NCBI RefSeq assembly: GCF_900220965.1
Contig: NZ_OBQC01000003.1
Span: 248,001-312,000, forward strand
Reading direction: 5' to 3'
DNA: 64,000 bases
Source of the DNA: Ureibacillus acetophenoni
GTDB taxonomy: Bacteria; Bacillota; Bacilli; Bacillales_A; Planococcaceae
Shown: positions 1 through 7,873 of the stretch, piece after piece
Layout of the letters: each line of letters opens with the position of its first letter
Numbering within the stretch: position 1 is the first letter of the stretch
Position numbers and translations under genes: made by a program
The notes under the pieces: generated by a model
What the model saw: only the letters and a program-made list of their open reading frames with translations
Database searches by the model: none
What the model was told of the DNA's origin: nothing

Positions 1-1104
1 AACTCCATTTGGATAACACATACTTCCATCCTGTAAAGTATCAAAATTACGTTGAATCCCCCACATTCCTTCTCCAAAATGCGGATAAAGGTGACAGTGA
101 ATAATTGCATCTCCAATGGCACCATGTAAGCTTCCAGCACCATACATTGGAGAAACTGTATACTGCGCTTGAGGTGAAATTGCTTGAACATCCAAAATTT
201 CAGAATCCATATCATTATGTTCAAATAGCCATTGGTGAACATGATAGTGGAATGAATGGGTTTCTTGAACTCCAGCATGAACAAGTCGAATTTTGATTGG
301 ATCACCAACATAACATTTTAATATCGGCGTATCTGGGTCACCAAATACCCAAGAGTCATGGTGCACTTCCTCACCTTCACAATCTGGACAAACGACTCCT
401 TCTTGTATTAATCTCAATCGATTTCTCATCGGCTCTGCACGGTAGTTAATTAGGTGAGTTGCTTCAGGTTGGAGTGTATGCGGACTAATCGGTGATTGCC
501 CTGTTAAATCATCAACTTCCTGTTCATCATGGAAGAACCAACCAAATTCGCGAAACGATGGCAACAGTGGATTATGAACATCCGCAAAATTACCGCTGTT
601 AATCGGTTTACCTGTTTCAGGATGTGTCCACCAAGAACCTCTTGGCTCAACGAATAATGCACCAAATAATCCATGAACATTACTACCTTGTTCACTAGAT
701 AACGCATTTCCTAAATCTGAAAAGAAATTAACCCCTTCATCAAATACTTTCCATTTATATAATATTTTCTCGCCTTTTTTCACTGTCGTATTACGGTTTA
801 AACCAACAAATGCCCCATCAGCAGTCATGACATCATATTCGGCATCTTGAATGTGAATCCCCGTATTGAATGGAAGTTGGTTTTCGAACAATACTTCAAC
901 TTCGTCACCGACACACGCTCTAATCACTAATGGTTCTACTAAATCTACTGGTGTAAAAGGGTTCTTTTCAACTTGTTTTTTCACTAAACTTTCGTTTTCT
1001 TTTAGTACATACATCATTCCATCAGGGTCGTGATCACCAAATCTGTTTACAACGATTCTTATGGGTATTGCAACTATATGATATCTTCTAATCATGTTCA
1101 TCAT
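1..1104 (-). CDS. Multicopper oxidase, MnxG-like (partial, C-terminus off window)
   Basis: The reading frame is open from an ATG at 1104 to the left edge, giving 368 residues without a stop. It is read from the minus strand by direct translation. Two copper-type motifs are visible: a His-rich HSFHYHVHQW near residue 282 and HCHLYPHFGEGMW near residue 334, which fits the HCHxxxHxxxxM type-1/type-3 copper signature. A CPDC pair lies near residue 235. In ordinary laccases such as CotA the HCH motif sits close to the C-terminus. The order of motifs and the small genes upstream resemble the manganese oxidase MnxG of marine Bacillus, a roughly 1200-residue exosporium enzyme oxidising Mn(II). That assignment is inference because the rest of the gene is outside the window. 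The start overlaps the end of the upstream gene, so the two are probably translationally coupled. Other bacterial multicopper oxidases remain possible. Confidence 0.72.
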   Translation of the reverse strand, partial: MMNMIRRYHIVAIPIRIVVNRFGDHDPDGMMYVLKENESLVKKQVEKNPFTPVDLVEPLVIRACVGDEVEVLFENQLPFNTGIHIQDAEYDVMTADGAFVGLNRNTTVKKGEKILYKWKVFDEGVNFFSDLGNALSSEQGSNVHGLFGALFVEPRGSWWTHPETGKPINSGNFADVHNPLLPSFREFGWFFHDEQEVDDLTGQSPISPHTLQPEATHLINYRAEPMRNRLRLIQEGVVCPDCEGEEVHHDSWVFGDPDTPILKCYVGDPIKIRLVHAGVQETHSFHYHVHQWLFEHNDMDSEILDVQAISPQAQYTVSPMYGAGSLHGAIGDAIIHCHLYPHFGEGMWGIQRNFDTLQDGSMCYPNGV

Positions 1105-1438
1105 TCCTATGCCGTATATCTGGTATTTCTGGTTTACCAGGTTGTTCAATATAGAATACTTCAATTTCATCAATATGGATTCGGAAGATTTCATCATCAA
1201 GTTCATTTACATTCGTTACATCAGCTTTTATGATTAAAAAATCACCATTCACAGCTTTAATCGTTCCAATAATTAAAAATGGAAATGGGGCGATGAGAAT
1301 TAATGCTTTTTTTCCCACATTTACTCGGAACTCTTCAGTAACTACAAATTCACGAACTGTATTAATATCAGGTCTTCCAACTCCGTTAATATTAAAATCA
1401 AAGTTATCAAATTGAAATTGATCTCTCACTTTTTTCAT
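1088..1438 (-). CDS. Small protein upstream of the multicopper oxidase, MnxF-like candidate
   Basis: This is a 116-residue protein with no signal peptide or transmembrane segment. It overlaps the start of the multicopper oxidase by 17 bases, and the preceding small gene ends 24 bases upstream. The sequence alternates short hydrophobic strands (for example ALILIAPFPFLIIGTI near residues 45-60), acidic turns and FRIHIDEIEVFYIE near residue 90, which suggests a small beta-barrel of SH3/Sm type. In Mn-oxidising Bacillus the oxidase MnxG is purified with two small partners, MnxE and MnxF, encoded just upstream. Size and position match that arrangement. Homology was not tested, so the role as an oxidase partner is inference. 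Confidence 0.6.
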   Translation of the reverse strand: MKKVRDQFQFDNFDFNINGVGRPDINTVREFVVTEEFRVNVGKKALILIAPFPFLIIGTIKAVNGDFLIIKADVTNVNELDDEIFRIHIDEIEVFYIEQPGKPEIPDIRHRNDEHD

Positions 1439-1462
1439 CCTTTCTAAAGATGTTTAAAAACC

Positions 1463-1750
1463 CTATATTAGAGGTATTTTTCTGTTCGGATCAAAAGGTG
1501 TAAAAATAGCTATTTTTTCAATTGGAAAACTTAATGGCGTTGGAAATTTATAAAACGGCGCATTATGCATTTTAATAATCACTGGAAATAAAGTAATAAA
1601 ACCATTGGTAACTTCAGTTACTCGACCACTAAAAATCGGTCGAAATGTTTGCCCTAAAATACTTAATTGCTTACTTTCAGTTACAAGTAAAATATCTTTA
1701 TTCAATACATCAAGGAATACTGCGTTTTCCTCAAGGATTGGACTTTCCAT
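1463..1750 (-). CDS. Small protein, MnxE-like candidate
   Basis: This is a 95-residue soluble protein that begins at an ATG preceded by GGAGGTG. It shares the general look of its downstream neighbour: short beta-strand-like stretches such as FSGRVTEVTNGFITLFPVII around residue 40 and a closing LSFPIEKIAIF strand. That pattern is compatible with a small beta-barrel. It lies directly upstream of the 116-residue gene and the multicopper oxidase, in the position of mnxE in the mnx operon of Mn-oxidising Bacillus. I did not recognise a named domain. The assignment rests on size and context only. Confidence 0.55.
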   Translation of the reverse strand: MESPILEENAVFLDVLNKDILLVTESKQLSILGQTFRPIFSGRVTEVTNGFITLFPVIIKMHNAPFYKFPTPLSFPIEKIAIFTPFDPNRKIPLI

Positions 1751-1869
1751 CCTAAATCACCTCCGATATTTCATTCGGTTACTATATTGTATAAACATTT
1801 ACTACTATTGGTTAAACGAACGCACAATTTCCAGTCAATTTCCAATCACAATCTTAAATTTTTACAATT

Positions 1870-1897
1870 GAAAAAGAGTTTCCAAAATGAAAACTCT
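1870..1897 (-). terminator. Weak intrinsic terminator
   Basis: A 7-bp stem (1875-1881 with 1891-1897) is followed on the minus strand by a run of five T. It lies just after the 232-residue gene and may separate it from the small genes and the oxidase, which would then use a promoter between 1751 and 1870. Confidence 0.45.
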
Positions 1898-1898
1898 G

Positions 1899-2597
1899 TT
1901 AATTCGACTTATTTAACATCTTTGAAATAACTCGTTGCCAGAAAGAGCTAAACCTTGACTGTTTAATGTAATTAATTTTTGTAAGTAGAATTTCTTTACC
2001 ATCACTTAAAATAACCTTTCCTTTATTAACTTTCTTAATTTTTCCACTTAAAAACTTTTCCGTATAGATAGTAACTTTTGTACCTTTCCAACTTTTTAAA
2101 TTAGTCTCCAATAACTCTTCATAAAATTGTTGCCTGAGCACTTCCTTTTCTGCTACAACCGCACCAAAGTTTGTTAATAATTTATTTCTAAGTTCCTGAT
2201 CGTAAGCGACATGTTGGTGTGAGCCAGAAACGTCTGGAATGCCAAAGGGTGATTTTGCTGAAATGATTACCGTGTATGGTATCCAATATCGTACAAACAG
2301 CGTTTTTAACATAACAAAGTTTCGACCAATCGCAGCTACTTTTCCCATGGTGTGTATTACTTCTTCTCCATTTTTCGAATGAATTTCAACTAATTGATTT
2401 TTCTTTGATTTGAAAAATTTTAATAACACCATCTGTTTTTTTGAATTTGGTAGTGTCGTACCAAGATTTTGCAAATTTGCGTTATGAATATATTCTTGTA
2501 GCATTTTTAATTCGTACATTGGTAATCCACTAGGAGGAGAGGTGAACTTTCCTTCTCTCTTTAATTCAGGATAGTCTTTTTCAAACAGCTCACTCAT
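1899..2597 (-). CDS. Uncharacterised 232-aa protein of the oxidase locus
   Basis: I do not recognise this protein by name. It has a strong ribosome site (GGGGGG) eight bases before the ATG, and no signal peptide or membrane segment. Two parts can be seen. Residues 50-120 are beta-rich. Residues 140-215 carry LRNKLLTNFGAVVAEKEV followed by WKGTKVTIYTEKFLSGKIKKV, a pattern typical of small Bacillus spore-coat Sm/SH3-like domains (DUF2642 type). In mnx operons an unknown gene, mnxD, occupies this place, so it may be a counterpart. It is transcribed away from the small membrane protein gene at 2673, sharing a 75-bp intergenic region. Confidence 0.6.
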   Translation of the reverse strand: MSELFEKDYPELKREGKFTSPPSGLPMYELKMLQEYIHNANLQNLGTTLPNSKKQMVLLKFFKSKKNQLVEIHSKNGEEVIHTMGKVAAIGRNFVMLKTLFVRYWIPYTVIISAKSPFGIPDVSGSHQHVAYDQELRNKLLTNFGAVVAEKEVLRQQFYEELLETNLKSWKGTKVTIYTEKFLSGKIKKVNKGKVILSDGKEILLTKINYIKQSRFSSFWQRVISKMLNKSN

Positions 2598-2672
2598 TCA
2601 CATTTCCCCCCTTTACTAAGGTGATTTAAGCTAGGTGTCGTTTCATACAATGCTTCTGAAGGAGTGAATACT

Positions 2673-3080
2673 TTGAAATTGTTCATCATTCTTATCTTAT
2701 TAAGTTATTTTCTTGTTTGTGCCGTGTCTTACTTATTTTTAAGAAAAATTAAGTATCAAATTAGTTATCATTTAGGGATGAACGTTGCGATGACAAGTAG
2801 TGGAATTATGGGGATTGCCGTTGGAACTCTGTTAGTTTACGGATTTCCTGGCCATTATACGTTGATTACGATCGTTTCAACGGTTATCGCGGTTTTAATA
2901 GGTGTAATATATGGTGCTTTAGTAGATTACCAGACATTACTCTCAGGTGTGTCAAGCGGAATAATGTCTGGACTGATGGGACCAATGATTGGAATGGCGG
3001 CAGATCTTCCTCTGGTAGCTTTTTGTACGATACTTGTTTATGCTTCTTTTGCATTACTTTGTTTTTCTGTACGTTCCTAG
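2673..3080 (+). CDS. Small four-helix membrane protein, unknown function
   Basis: The product is about 135 residues with roughly four hydrophobic segments (residues 1-23, 38-58, 63-85 and 95-130). The middle is rich in glycine and methionine (MTSSGIMGIAVG, GIMSGLMGPMIGMAAD), which suggests tightly packed helices. I prefer the TTG at 2673 because GGAG lies eight bases before it; a GTG at 2664 overlaps that ribosome site. It converges with the CopC-CopD gene, whose stop is two bases away, and diverges from the oxidase-locus genes. The Met/Gly-rich helices and the location hint at a metal-linked role, but that is inference. Confidence 0.65.
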   Translation: MKLFIILILLSYFLVCAVSYLFLRKIKYQISYHLGMNVAMTSSGIMGIAVGTLLVYGFPGHYTLITIVSTVIAVLIGVIYGALVDYQTLLSGVSSGIMSGLMGPMIGMAADLPLVAFCTILVYASFALLCFSVRS

Positions 3081-3081
3081 T

Positions 3082-4332
3082 TTATGGTGTAGGACTCAAG
3101 TAAGTTAAAATTGATACAATGATTAAAATGATAATCATTAGTGAAAAGTCTAAAACGAGCCATTTTCCAAGGGATTGGTTACTATCTTTTATTTTCTTTC
3201 GGATAAATGCTGCAAATAAAATGACAATAGCAACAACAAGGATTTTTACAAGTAAAATGCGTGACCAGTCATTTGATAATAAGAAGAAGTCTGGTGAATA
3301 GATTAATGTAACGATACTTCCTGAAACTGCCATTAAAATGAAACTGATTAAAGCGTAGGTTGAGAAGGTTGGTAAAAATGACATCACATAAAGCTTTTGT
3401 TTTTTCCAAAAGAGGACTATAAACGCTAAACCCCCTGCCCAAATCGCAGCTGCAATCAAGTGTAGACTATTAAATGGCACTGTTATTAAGGTAAAATCAA
3501 AGGTACTTGCATGCCCATTTAAGCTCTTGCAAAGTACGAGAATCGTAATCCAAAGGATATCTATCCATCGATTTTTAAATAAACATAAAAAACCAATTAA
3601 CGAGAGTACTAACGAAACTAGCCAAAAGGAACCGAAATTTGTATCAAAAGGAAAATTCGGTGTAAAAAATAATCCTTTACTCGTAAATATATCTACCTGA
3701 ATTAGAATCATAGAAATTAAACCTACAAGATGGAGCATTTGAAATACTAATCCCCAAAGTACAAATTTTCTCCTTAAATCATTTGAATAATGCTGAACAG
3801 TTTGCCACCAAATGATCCATCCAATAAGTAACACAAACCCAATATAATACATAGCCTTTAATGCAAAAATTATTATTTCTAAAACATTCATATTGCTCAA
3901 TTCATTGTTAGAATTTGAACTTCCAAATGCGTTCCCCTCTGCGCTAACATATGAATCTGTATCAGTACCAACTAGAATAAAGAAATCCCCTTGCAATGCA
4001 TGACCGTCATTTGAAGAAATAAAATAGTACTCAATTTTATAAATTCCATCTGCTAAAGAAGGTAATTGAACGGAAATTTCCTTGTTGTCATCAGTAATTT
4101 GTGGTGAATGACTACCGACTTCTTGATAATTTTCATCATATACTTTTATGGTGAAGTTTTCTTCAACTTCACTGTTAAACTTTAATATCACTTCAGATGG
4201 TGCTGTTTCGTTATGACTGTTTGGTTGTGGTGATTGTTCCACAACATAAGCGTGACTCCAAACTTTCTGAGAACCGATAACAAAAAATATAAGAGTAAAT
4301 AAAATAATTAGAGGAAACTTTCTAAATAAAAT
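3082..4332 (-). CDS. CopC-CopD fusion, copper import/resistance protein (YcnJ-like)
   Basis: The protein begins with a hydrophobic signal sequence ending at SHA, so the mature protein would start near AYVVEQSPQPN, typical of a CopC beta-barrel domain (about 100 residues). A CopD membrane domain with about eight helices follows. HGHALQGDFFILVG-type CopC residues and the LHLIAAAIWAGGLAFIV helix of CopD can be recognised. Proteins of this kind handle copper at the membrane. The start is abnormal. The signal-peptide frame has no ATG, GTG or TTG before its upstream stop at 4354-4356. The first usable codon is ATT at 4332, eight bases after GAAAGG. A GTG at 4242 would remove the signal peptide and is unlikely. 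An ATGATGAAA in another frame lies just upstream, suggesting a one-base deletion. The gene may supply copper to the multicopper oxidase. Confidence 0.75.
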   Translation of the reverse strand: MLFRKFPLIILFTLIFFVIGSQKVWSHAYVVEQSPQPNSHNETAPSEVILKFNSEVEENFTIKVYDENYQEVGSHSPQITDDNKEISVQLPSLADGIYKIEYYFISSNDGHALQGDFFILVGTDTDSYVSAEGNAFGSSNSNNELSNMNVLEIIIFALKAMYYIGFVLLIGWIIWWQTVQHYSNDLRRKFVLWGLVFQMLHLVGLISMILIQVDIFTSKGLFFTPNFPFDTNFGSFWLVSLVLSLIGFLCLFKNRWIDILWITILVLCKSLNGHASTFDFTLITVPFNSLHLIAAAIWAGGLAFIVLFWKKQKLYVMSFLPTFSTYALISFILMAVSGSIVTLIYSPDFFLLSNDWSRILLVKILVVAIVILFAAFIRKKIKDSNQSLGKWLVLDFSLMIIILIIVSILTYLSPTP

Positions 4333-4411
4333 GGCTATTATCCTTTCATCATTTTAGTCCTATCCTATTCAACAATTAGGATAATGACTATGCATGTGAA
4401 GGATAATAGCC
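4333..4411 (-). promoter_or_regulatory. Perfect 13-bp inverted repeat at the copCD start (attenuator or terminator)
   Basis: The arms at 4333-4345 and 4399-4411 are perfectly complementary, enclosing 53 bases that include a smaller hairpin (about 4364-4380). On the minus-strand RNA the second arm contains the GAAAGG ribosome site of the CopC-CopD gene and is followed by a T-rich stretch. It can therefore be read either as the terminator of the His/Cys-rich gene or as an attenuator that hides the copCD start. Confidence 0.5.
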
Positions 4412-4426
4412 TGTCTCATCAAAAGC

Positions 4427-5488
4427 CTAGTTTTTTTTGCCCCAAATAATATGGTCAATTTTGTCTTTTAAAACCGTAATGATATGATCATTATTTTTCA
4501 TGTCTAAATAATCAATTCCGACTTTGTTCATTTTTCCACCAATGCGGAAACCACCTGCTGTTACTATTTCCAATTGTCGATGAATGTTTTTCCACAATTT
4601 CATGTTCAATTCATTTCTCAAACCGTTTAAATTCACTCTCATCAAGTCGTGACAATCAAAATAAGACTTATTATCGTCATGACATTTACATTTATGGTTC
4701 ATAAAACACCGCTCATTATGATCGTGATGATGATGGCAATGGCAAATGTGTTTGTTGACTTCGCAGTAATCATATTCGTGATGTTTATTTTGACATTTAC
4801 AACGAAGGTTCTTGTCAAACCAGTTGTCGATGTTATGGAAATGTTCGTTTTCATCATCATGTTGCTGGTACAAACTATGCCAACCATTATCTCTATTTTC
4901 ACAACAATTACACTCATGTTTCATATGAGAACATTCATTTTTATGGTGGTCATCGCAGCATCTACATTTATGGTGCTTTTCATATGAATCTTCTATGTGA
5001 TTATTATGACATTTGCAATCATGCTTCATGTCATTCCAATCATTTCTATGATGGTCATCATAACAATCATCATATGGATGTTTATTTTGACATTTGCAAT
5101 TATGCTTCATATCTTCCCAATTGTTTCTATGATGATCATCATGACACTTACACTTATGGTGCTTTTCATGACAATCATCATAAGGATGTTTATTTTGGCA
5201 TTTGCAATCATGCTTCATATCTTCCCAATTGTTTCTATGATGATCATCATGACACTTACACTTATGGTGCTTTTCATGACATCTACACTTTACCTGGAAC
5301 TTGATACAACAACAATCTCTATCTGGCTTTTTAGGACACTTATCGTCAGGATCTTTTTTACGTTTATCAACAACGTCATTGAATAATCCTGTACAATTTC
5401 CGTAACCATTCTTTTGGTGTTGGTGTTTAGCTTCTTTGTCATTCAAATTCTGATTATGAGAATGATCGTCAATCAAATCAAAAAACAC
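4427..5488 (-). CDS. His/Cys-rich repeat protein, probable metal-binding spore-surface protein
   Basis: I start the gene at the GTG at 5488, ten bases after a perfect AAGGAGG; a TTG further upstream overlaps that ribosome site. The product is about 353 residues. Most of it (residues 60-270) is made of degenerate units with CKC, HDDHH, DMKH and NKHPYDDC motifs, giving dozens of His and Cys side chains. Two units of 36 residues are almost identical. The last 70 residues are different: WKNIHRQLEIVTAGGFRIG followed by VGIDYLDM and a hydrophobic strand, resembling the small beta-barrel domain (DUF2642 type) of Bacillus spore-coat proteins. There is no signal peptide. Next to a copper protein and an MnxG-like oxidase, a role in storing or nucleating metal on the spore surface is a reasonable inference. 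Confidence 0.65.
   Translation of the reverse strand: MFFDLIDDHSHNQNLNDKEAKHQHQKNGYGNCTGLFNDVVDKRKKDPDDKCPKKPDRDCCCIKFQVKCRCHEKHHKCKCHDDHHRNNWEDMKHDCKCQNKHPYDDCHEKHHKCKCHDDHHRNNWEDMKHNCKCQNKHPYDDCYDDHHRNDWNDMKHDCKCHNNHIEDSYEKHHKCRCCDDHHKNECSHMKHECNCCENRDNGWHSLYQQHDDENEHFHNIDNWFDKNLRCKCQNKHHEYDYCEVNKHICHCHHHHDHNERCFMNHKCKCHDDNKSYFDCHDLMRVNLNGLRNELNMKLWKNIHRQLEIVTAGGFRIGGKMNKVGIDYLDMKNNDHIITVLKDKIDHIIWGKKN
5064..5279. repeat. Two tandem 108-bp repeats inside the His/Cys-rich gene
   Basis: The blocks 5064-5171 and 5172-5279 differ at about three positions and encode consecutive 36-residue units. More diverged units flank them at 4980-5060 and 5280-5300. The near identity points to recent duplication, so repeat number probably varies among strains. 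Confidence 0.85.
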
Positions 5489-5567
5489 GAAAAAATTGCC
5501 TCCTTTCAACTATTATTAATCCAATATATTCATAGTTTGTTAGTTAGTAAGAGGCAAATGCACACCA

Positions 5568-7646
5568 TCAATTGTTAGATTTTTGACTGCTAGTAACAAA
5601 AACAAAGTCTAACTTCCCATTATGAAGTTTTAGTTTCGCTTTTCCTTTTTTCCCACTTTTCCAAGTAAAGAGAATCTCTCGCGTTTCTTTTCCATTTAGT
5701 AATTTTTTTGCATCTGTGACTGTAATTTTCCCTTTCATTATTGATTTACTAATAGCAAATTTACAATTTTTATTTGAACATTGATAAGTTTTAAATCCTT
5801 CAATTACAGGACTCTGGCATTCTACACATTTACCTACGACTGTAGTTTCTTTTTCTACCACATTCATTTTTAGAGAAATAAACCGAGCAGTTGTTTCTCT
5901 CACATATTGCAACATATCCTTATAGAACACGCTTGATTGTAATTGACCATCGACGATATCTTTTAGCTTTTTACTCCAAACAGCTGTTAAAACAGGTGAA
6001 ACAATATCATGATTCCCAAGACTATTAATAACATCAATACCAAACTGTGTAGCTTTAAATGTCTTTCCTTCCCTTGCTATCATCCCAATTGCGATTAACT
6101 TTTCGATAATTTCTGCTCTAGTGGCAGAAGTACCTATACCTTCAGCGTCTTTTAATATTTTTTGTAATTCTCTATCTTCCACAAATCTTCCCGCATGAAA
6201 CATTGCATCAAGTAGTGTGCTATCCGTATATCGGCTAGGTGGTTCTGTTTGCTTTGAAAGTATCTTTTTGTTTTGAATTGGAAGCTCCATCGATAACGAA
6301 AGTTTAGGGAGTGGTTGTTCCTGTTTCTTACGATGTGAATCATATAACTCTGTATATCCTTTTTGAATGACTATATTGCCATTTGCTTTAAAGTAATGTT
6401 TGTTAGATTCTAGTATTGCAACAGTTTTATCAATTACATATGGTGGCATAAAAATAGATAATAATCGCTTTGCAATTAGATGATAAATTTTAAATTCATT
6501 TGGCGTTAACTTTTTTCTACCTAGTGGCACATCTGTTAATGTAATCGCATGGTGATCCGTTAATTTTTTATCATCAACATATTTTTTTGAACGAATGACG
6601 TCTTCAATTTGCTTTTTATTTTGAATGATAGATGAAACTACTTTTTGATAGTCTTCTATGTTTGCTAAATGTTGAATGTTATCTGTGATGGTTTTAGCAA
6701 AATTAGTTGGTAAATGTTTTGATTCGGTTCTTGGATAAGTAATTAACTTCTTTTCATATAAGCTTTGGGCAATCTTCAGTGTTTCAGATGACGTAAACCC
6801 ATAAAACTTATTCGCTTCTTTTTGTAACTCTAATAACGAATGTAATGATGGTGCATAAATGGTTTTTCTTTCTGTTTTTAAATCACGAACAATTGCTTTA
6901 GTATGTAGTTGAGAATAGATTTCCTCAGCAAATTGTTTTGTTGGAATTTTGTTATCATTTGTTTGTAAATCCGTCCAAAGCGCTTTAAACGAACCAAAGT
7001 CTAATTCTAATTGAAAATATGGTTCAGGTTTAAATTGTTGTATTTCTAGTTCTCTCTTTACTACAATCCCAAGAGTTGGTGTCATTACCCGACCAATTTT
7101 AATGATTCTACCACCTTTTACTGTGGCTGCCCTCGTTAAATTTAAACCAATTAACCAATCGAACACAGATCGATACATTGCTGCATTTCGTAAATTACGG
7201 ATAAGTAAATCATTTTCGTCAATTAAATTCGTTAAGGCATGCCGAATCGCAGGGTCCGTTGTTTGTGAAGTCCAAAAACGTTTAACTGGAAGACGACAAC
7301 CACTTTTTTTATAAAACGAATAAAAGATATTTTCTCCTTCCATTCCCGCGTCACATGCATTAATAATAAAATCATAGTGATTGATTTTTAGTTTTTGCTC
7401 AATTTCTTTATACACTTTATATGCAGTTCTTTTTATTCGAAACTCATACTTTTCGGGAATCATTGGTATTACGTTTAAGTCCCACTTTTTCCATTCTTTT
7501 TTATATTCATGTGGTTCTTTTAGTTCAACGACGTGTCCAACAAAGGATGCAAAGTCAATTTCATATGGTAATTGCATGGAATTATATACTTTTTGTATAT
7601 CACGCATTAGGGATGGCTTCTCAGCGATTAATAATGCTCTTTTCAT
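5568..7646 (-). CDS. topB: DNA topoisomerase III (type IA)
   Basis: The gene encodes a 692-residue type IA topoisomerase that passes single strands to relax or decatenate DNA. The start is the ATG at 7646, six bases after AGAGGA, giving the usual MKRALLIAEKPS beginning of the TOPRIM domain. The catalytic tyrosine is in KLITYPRTESKHLP. Near the C-terminus a CVEC/C-x4-C zinc finger and a small repeat (FTWKSGKKGKAKL) are present. The acidic TOPRIM motif reads DAGMEGE at residues 99-105, where family members usually have DAGREGE, so the conserved arginine is replaced by methionine at residue 102. Length is close to the family norm. The gene stands alone, between the His/Cys-rich gene and a divergent small membrane-anchored protein. 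Confidence 0.92.
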   Translation of the reverse strand: MKRALLIAEKPSLMRDIQKVYNSMQLPYEIDFASFVGHVVELKEPHEYKKEWKKWDLNVIPMIPEKYEFRIKRTAYKVYKEIEQKLKINHYDFIINACDAGMEGENIFYSFYKKSGCRLPVKRFWTSQTTDPAIRHALTNLIDENDLLIRNLRNAAMYRSVFDWLIGLNLTRAATVKGGRIIKIGRVMTPTLGIVVKRELEIQQFKPEPYFQLELDFGSFKALWTDLQTNDNKIPTKQFAEEIYSQLHTKAIVRDLKTERKTIYAPSLHSLLELQKEANKFYGFTSSETLKIAQSLYEKKLITYPRTESKHLPTNFAKTITDNIQHLANIEDYQKVVSSIIQNKKQIEDVIRSKKYVDDKKLTDHHAITLTDVPLGRKKLTPNEFKIYHLIAKRLLSIFMPPYVIDKTVAILESNKHYFKANGNIVIQKGYTELYDSHRKKQEQPLPKLSLSMELPIQNKKILSKQTEPPSRYTDSTLLDAMFHAGRFVEDRELQKILKDAEGIGTSATRAEIIEKLIAIGMIAREGKTFKATQFGIDVINSLGNHDIVSPVLTAVWSKKLKDIVDGQLQSSVFYKDMLQYVRETTARFISLKMNVVEKETTVVGKCVECQSPVIEGFKTYQCSNKNCKFAISKSIMKGKITVTDAKKLLNGKETREILFTWKSGKKGKAKLKLHNGKLDFVFVTSSQKSNN

Positions 7647-7873
7647 GGAATCCTCTCTTTCTATGTTTCTAGTATAGAATGAATCATACCTAAATGTAAA
7701 AATAGTAAAAAACATTGTTTTCACTAGGTATTAAAAAAAAACGCAATTTCAAGTAGTTAGAATATTATAAAATAATTTATTTCCAAGTATATAAACAGAT
7801 ATTTTAAACTATTTCTAGCGAATATTTACATATACTGATATAATCATTTTAGTAGTTTTTAGGGGGTTGGGGT

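Noticed and set aside
504-707. Minus-strand ORF of 67 residues
   Set aside because: It lies inside the multicopper oxidase gene in another frame, has no ribosome site and lacks family features.
3119-3140. Fur-box-like AATGATAATCATTA
   Set aside because: It lies within the 3' coding end of the CopC-CopD gene and encodes a normal Ile-rich membrane helix, with no promoter nearby.
4649-5386. Several forward ORFs rich in Met/Ile/Val opposite the His/Cys-rich gene
   Set aside because: They are antisense shadows of His, Cys and Asp codons in the repeat gene. The apparent membrane-like stretches come from the reversed codons.
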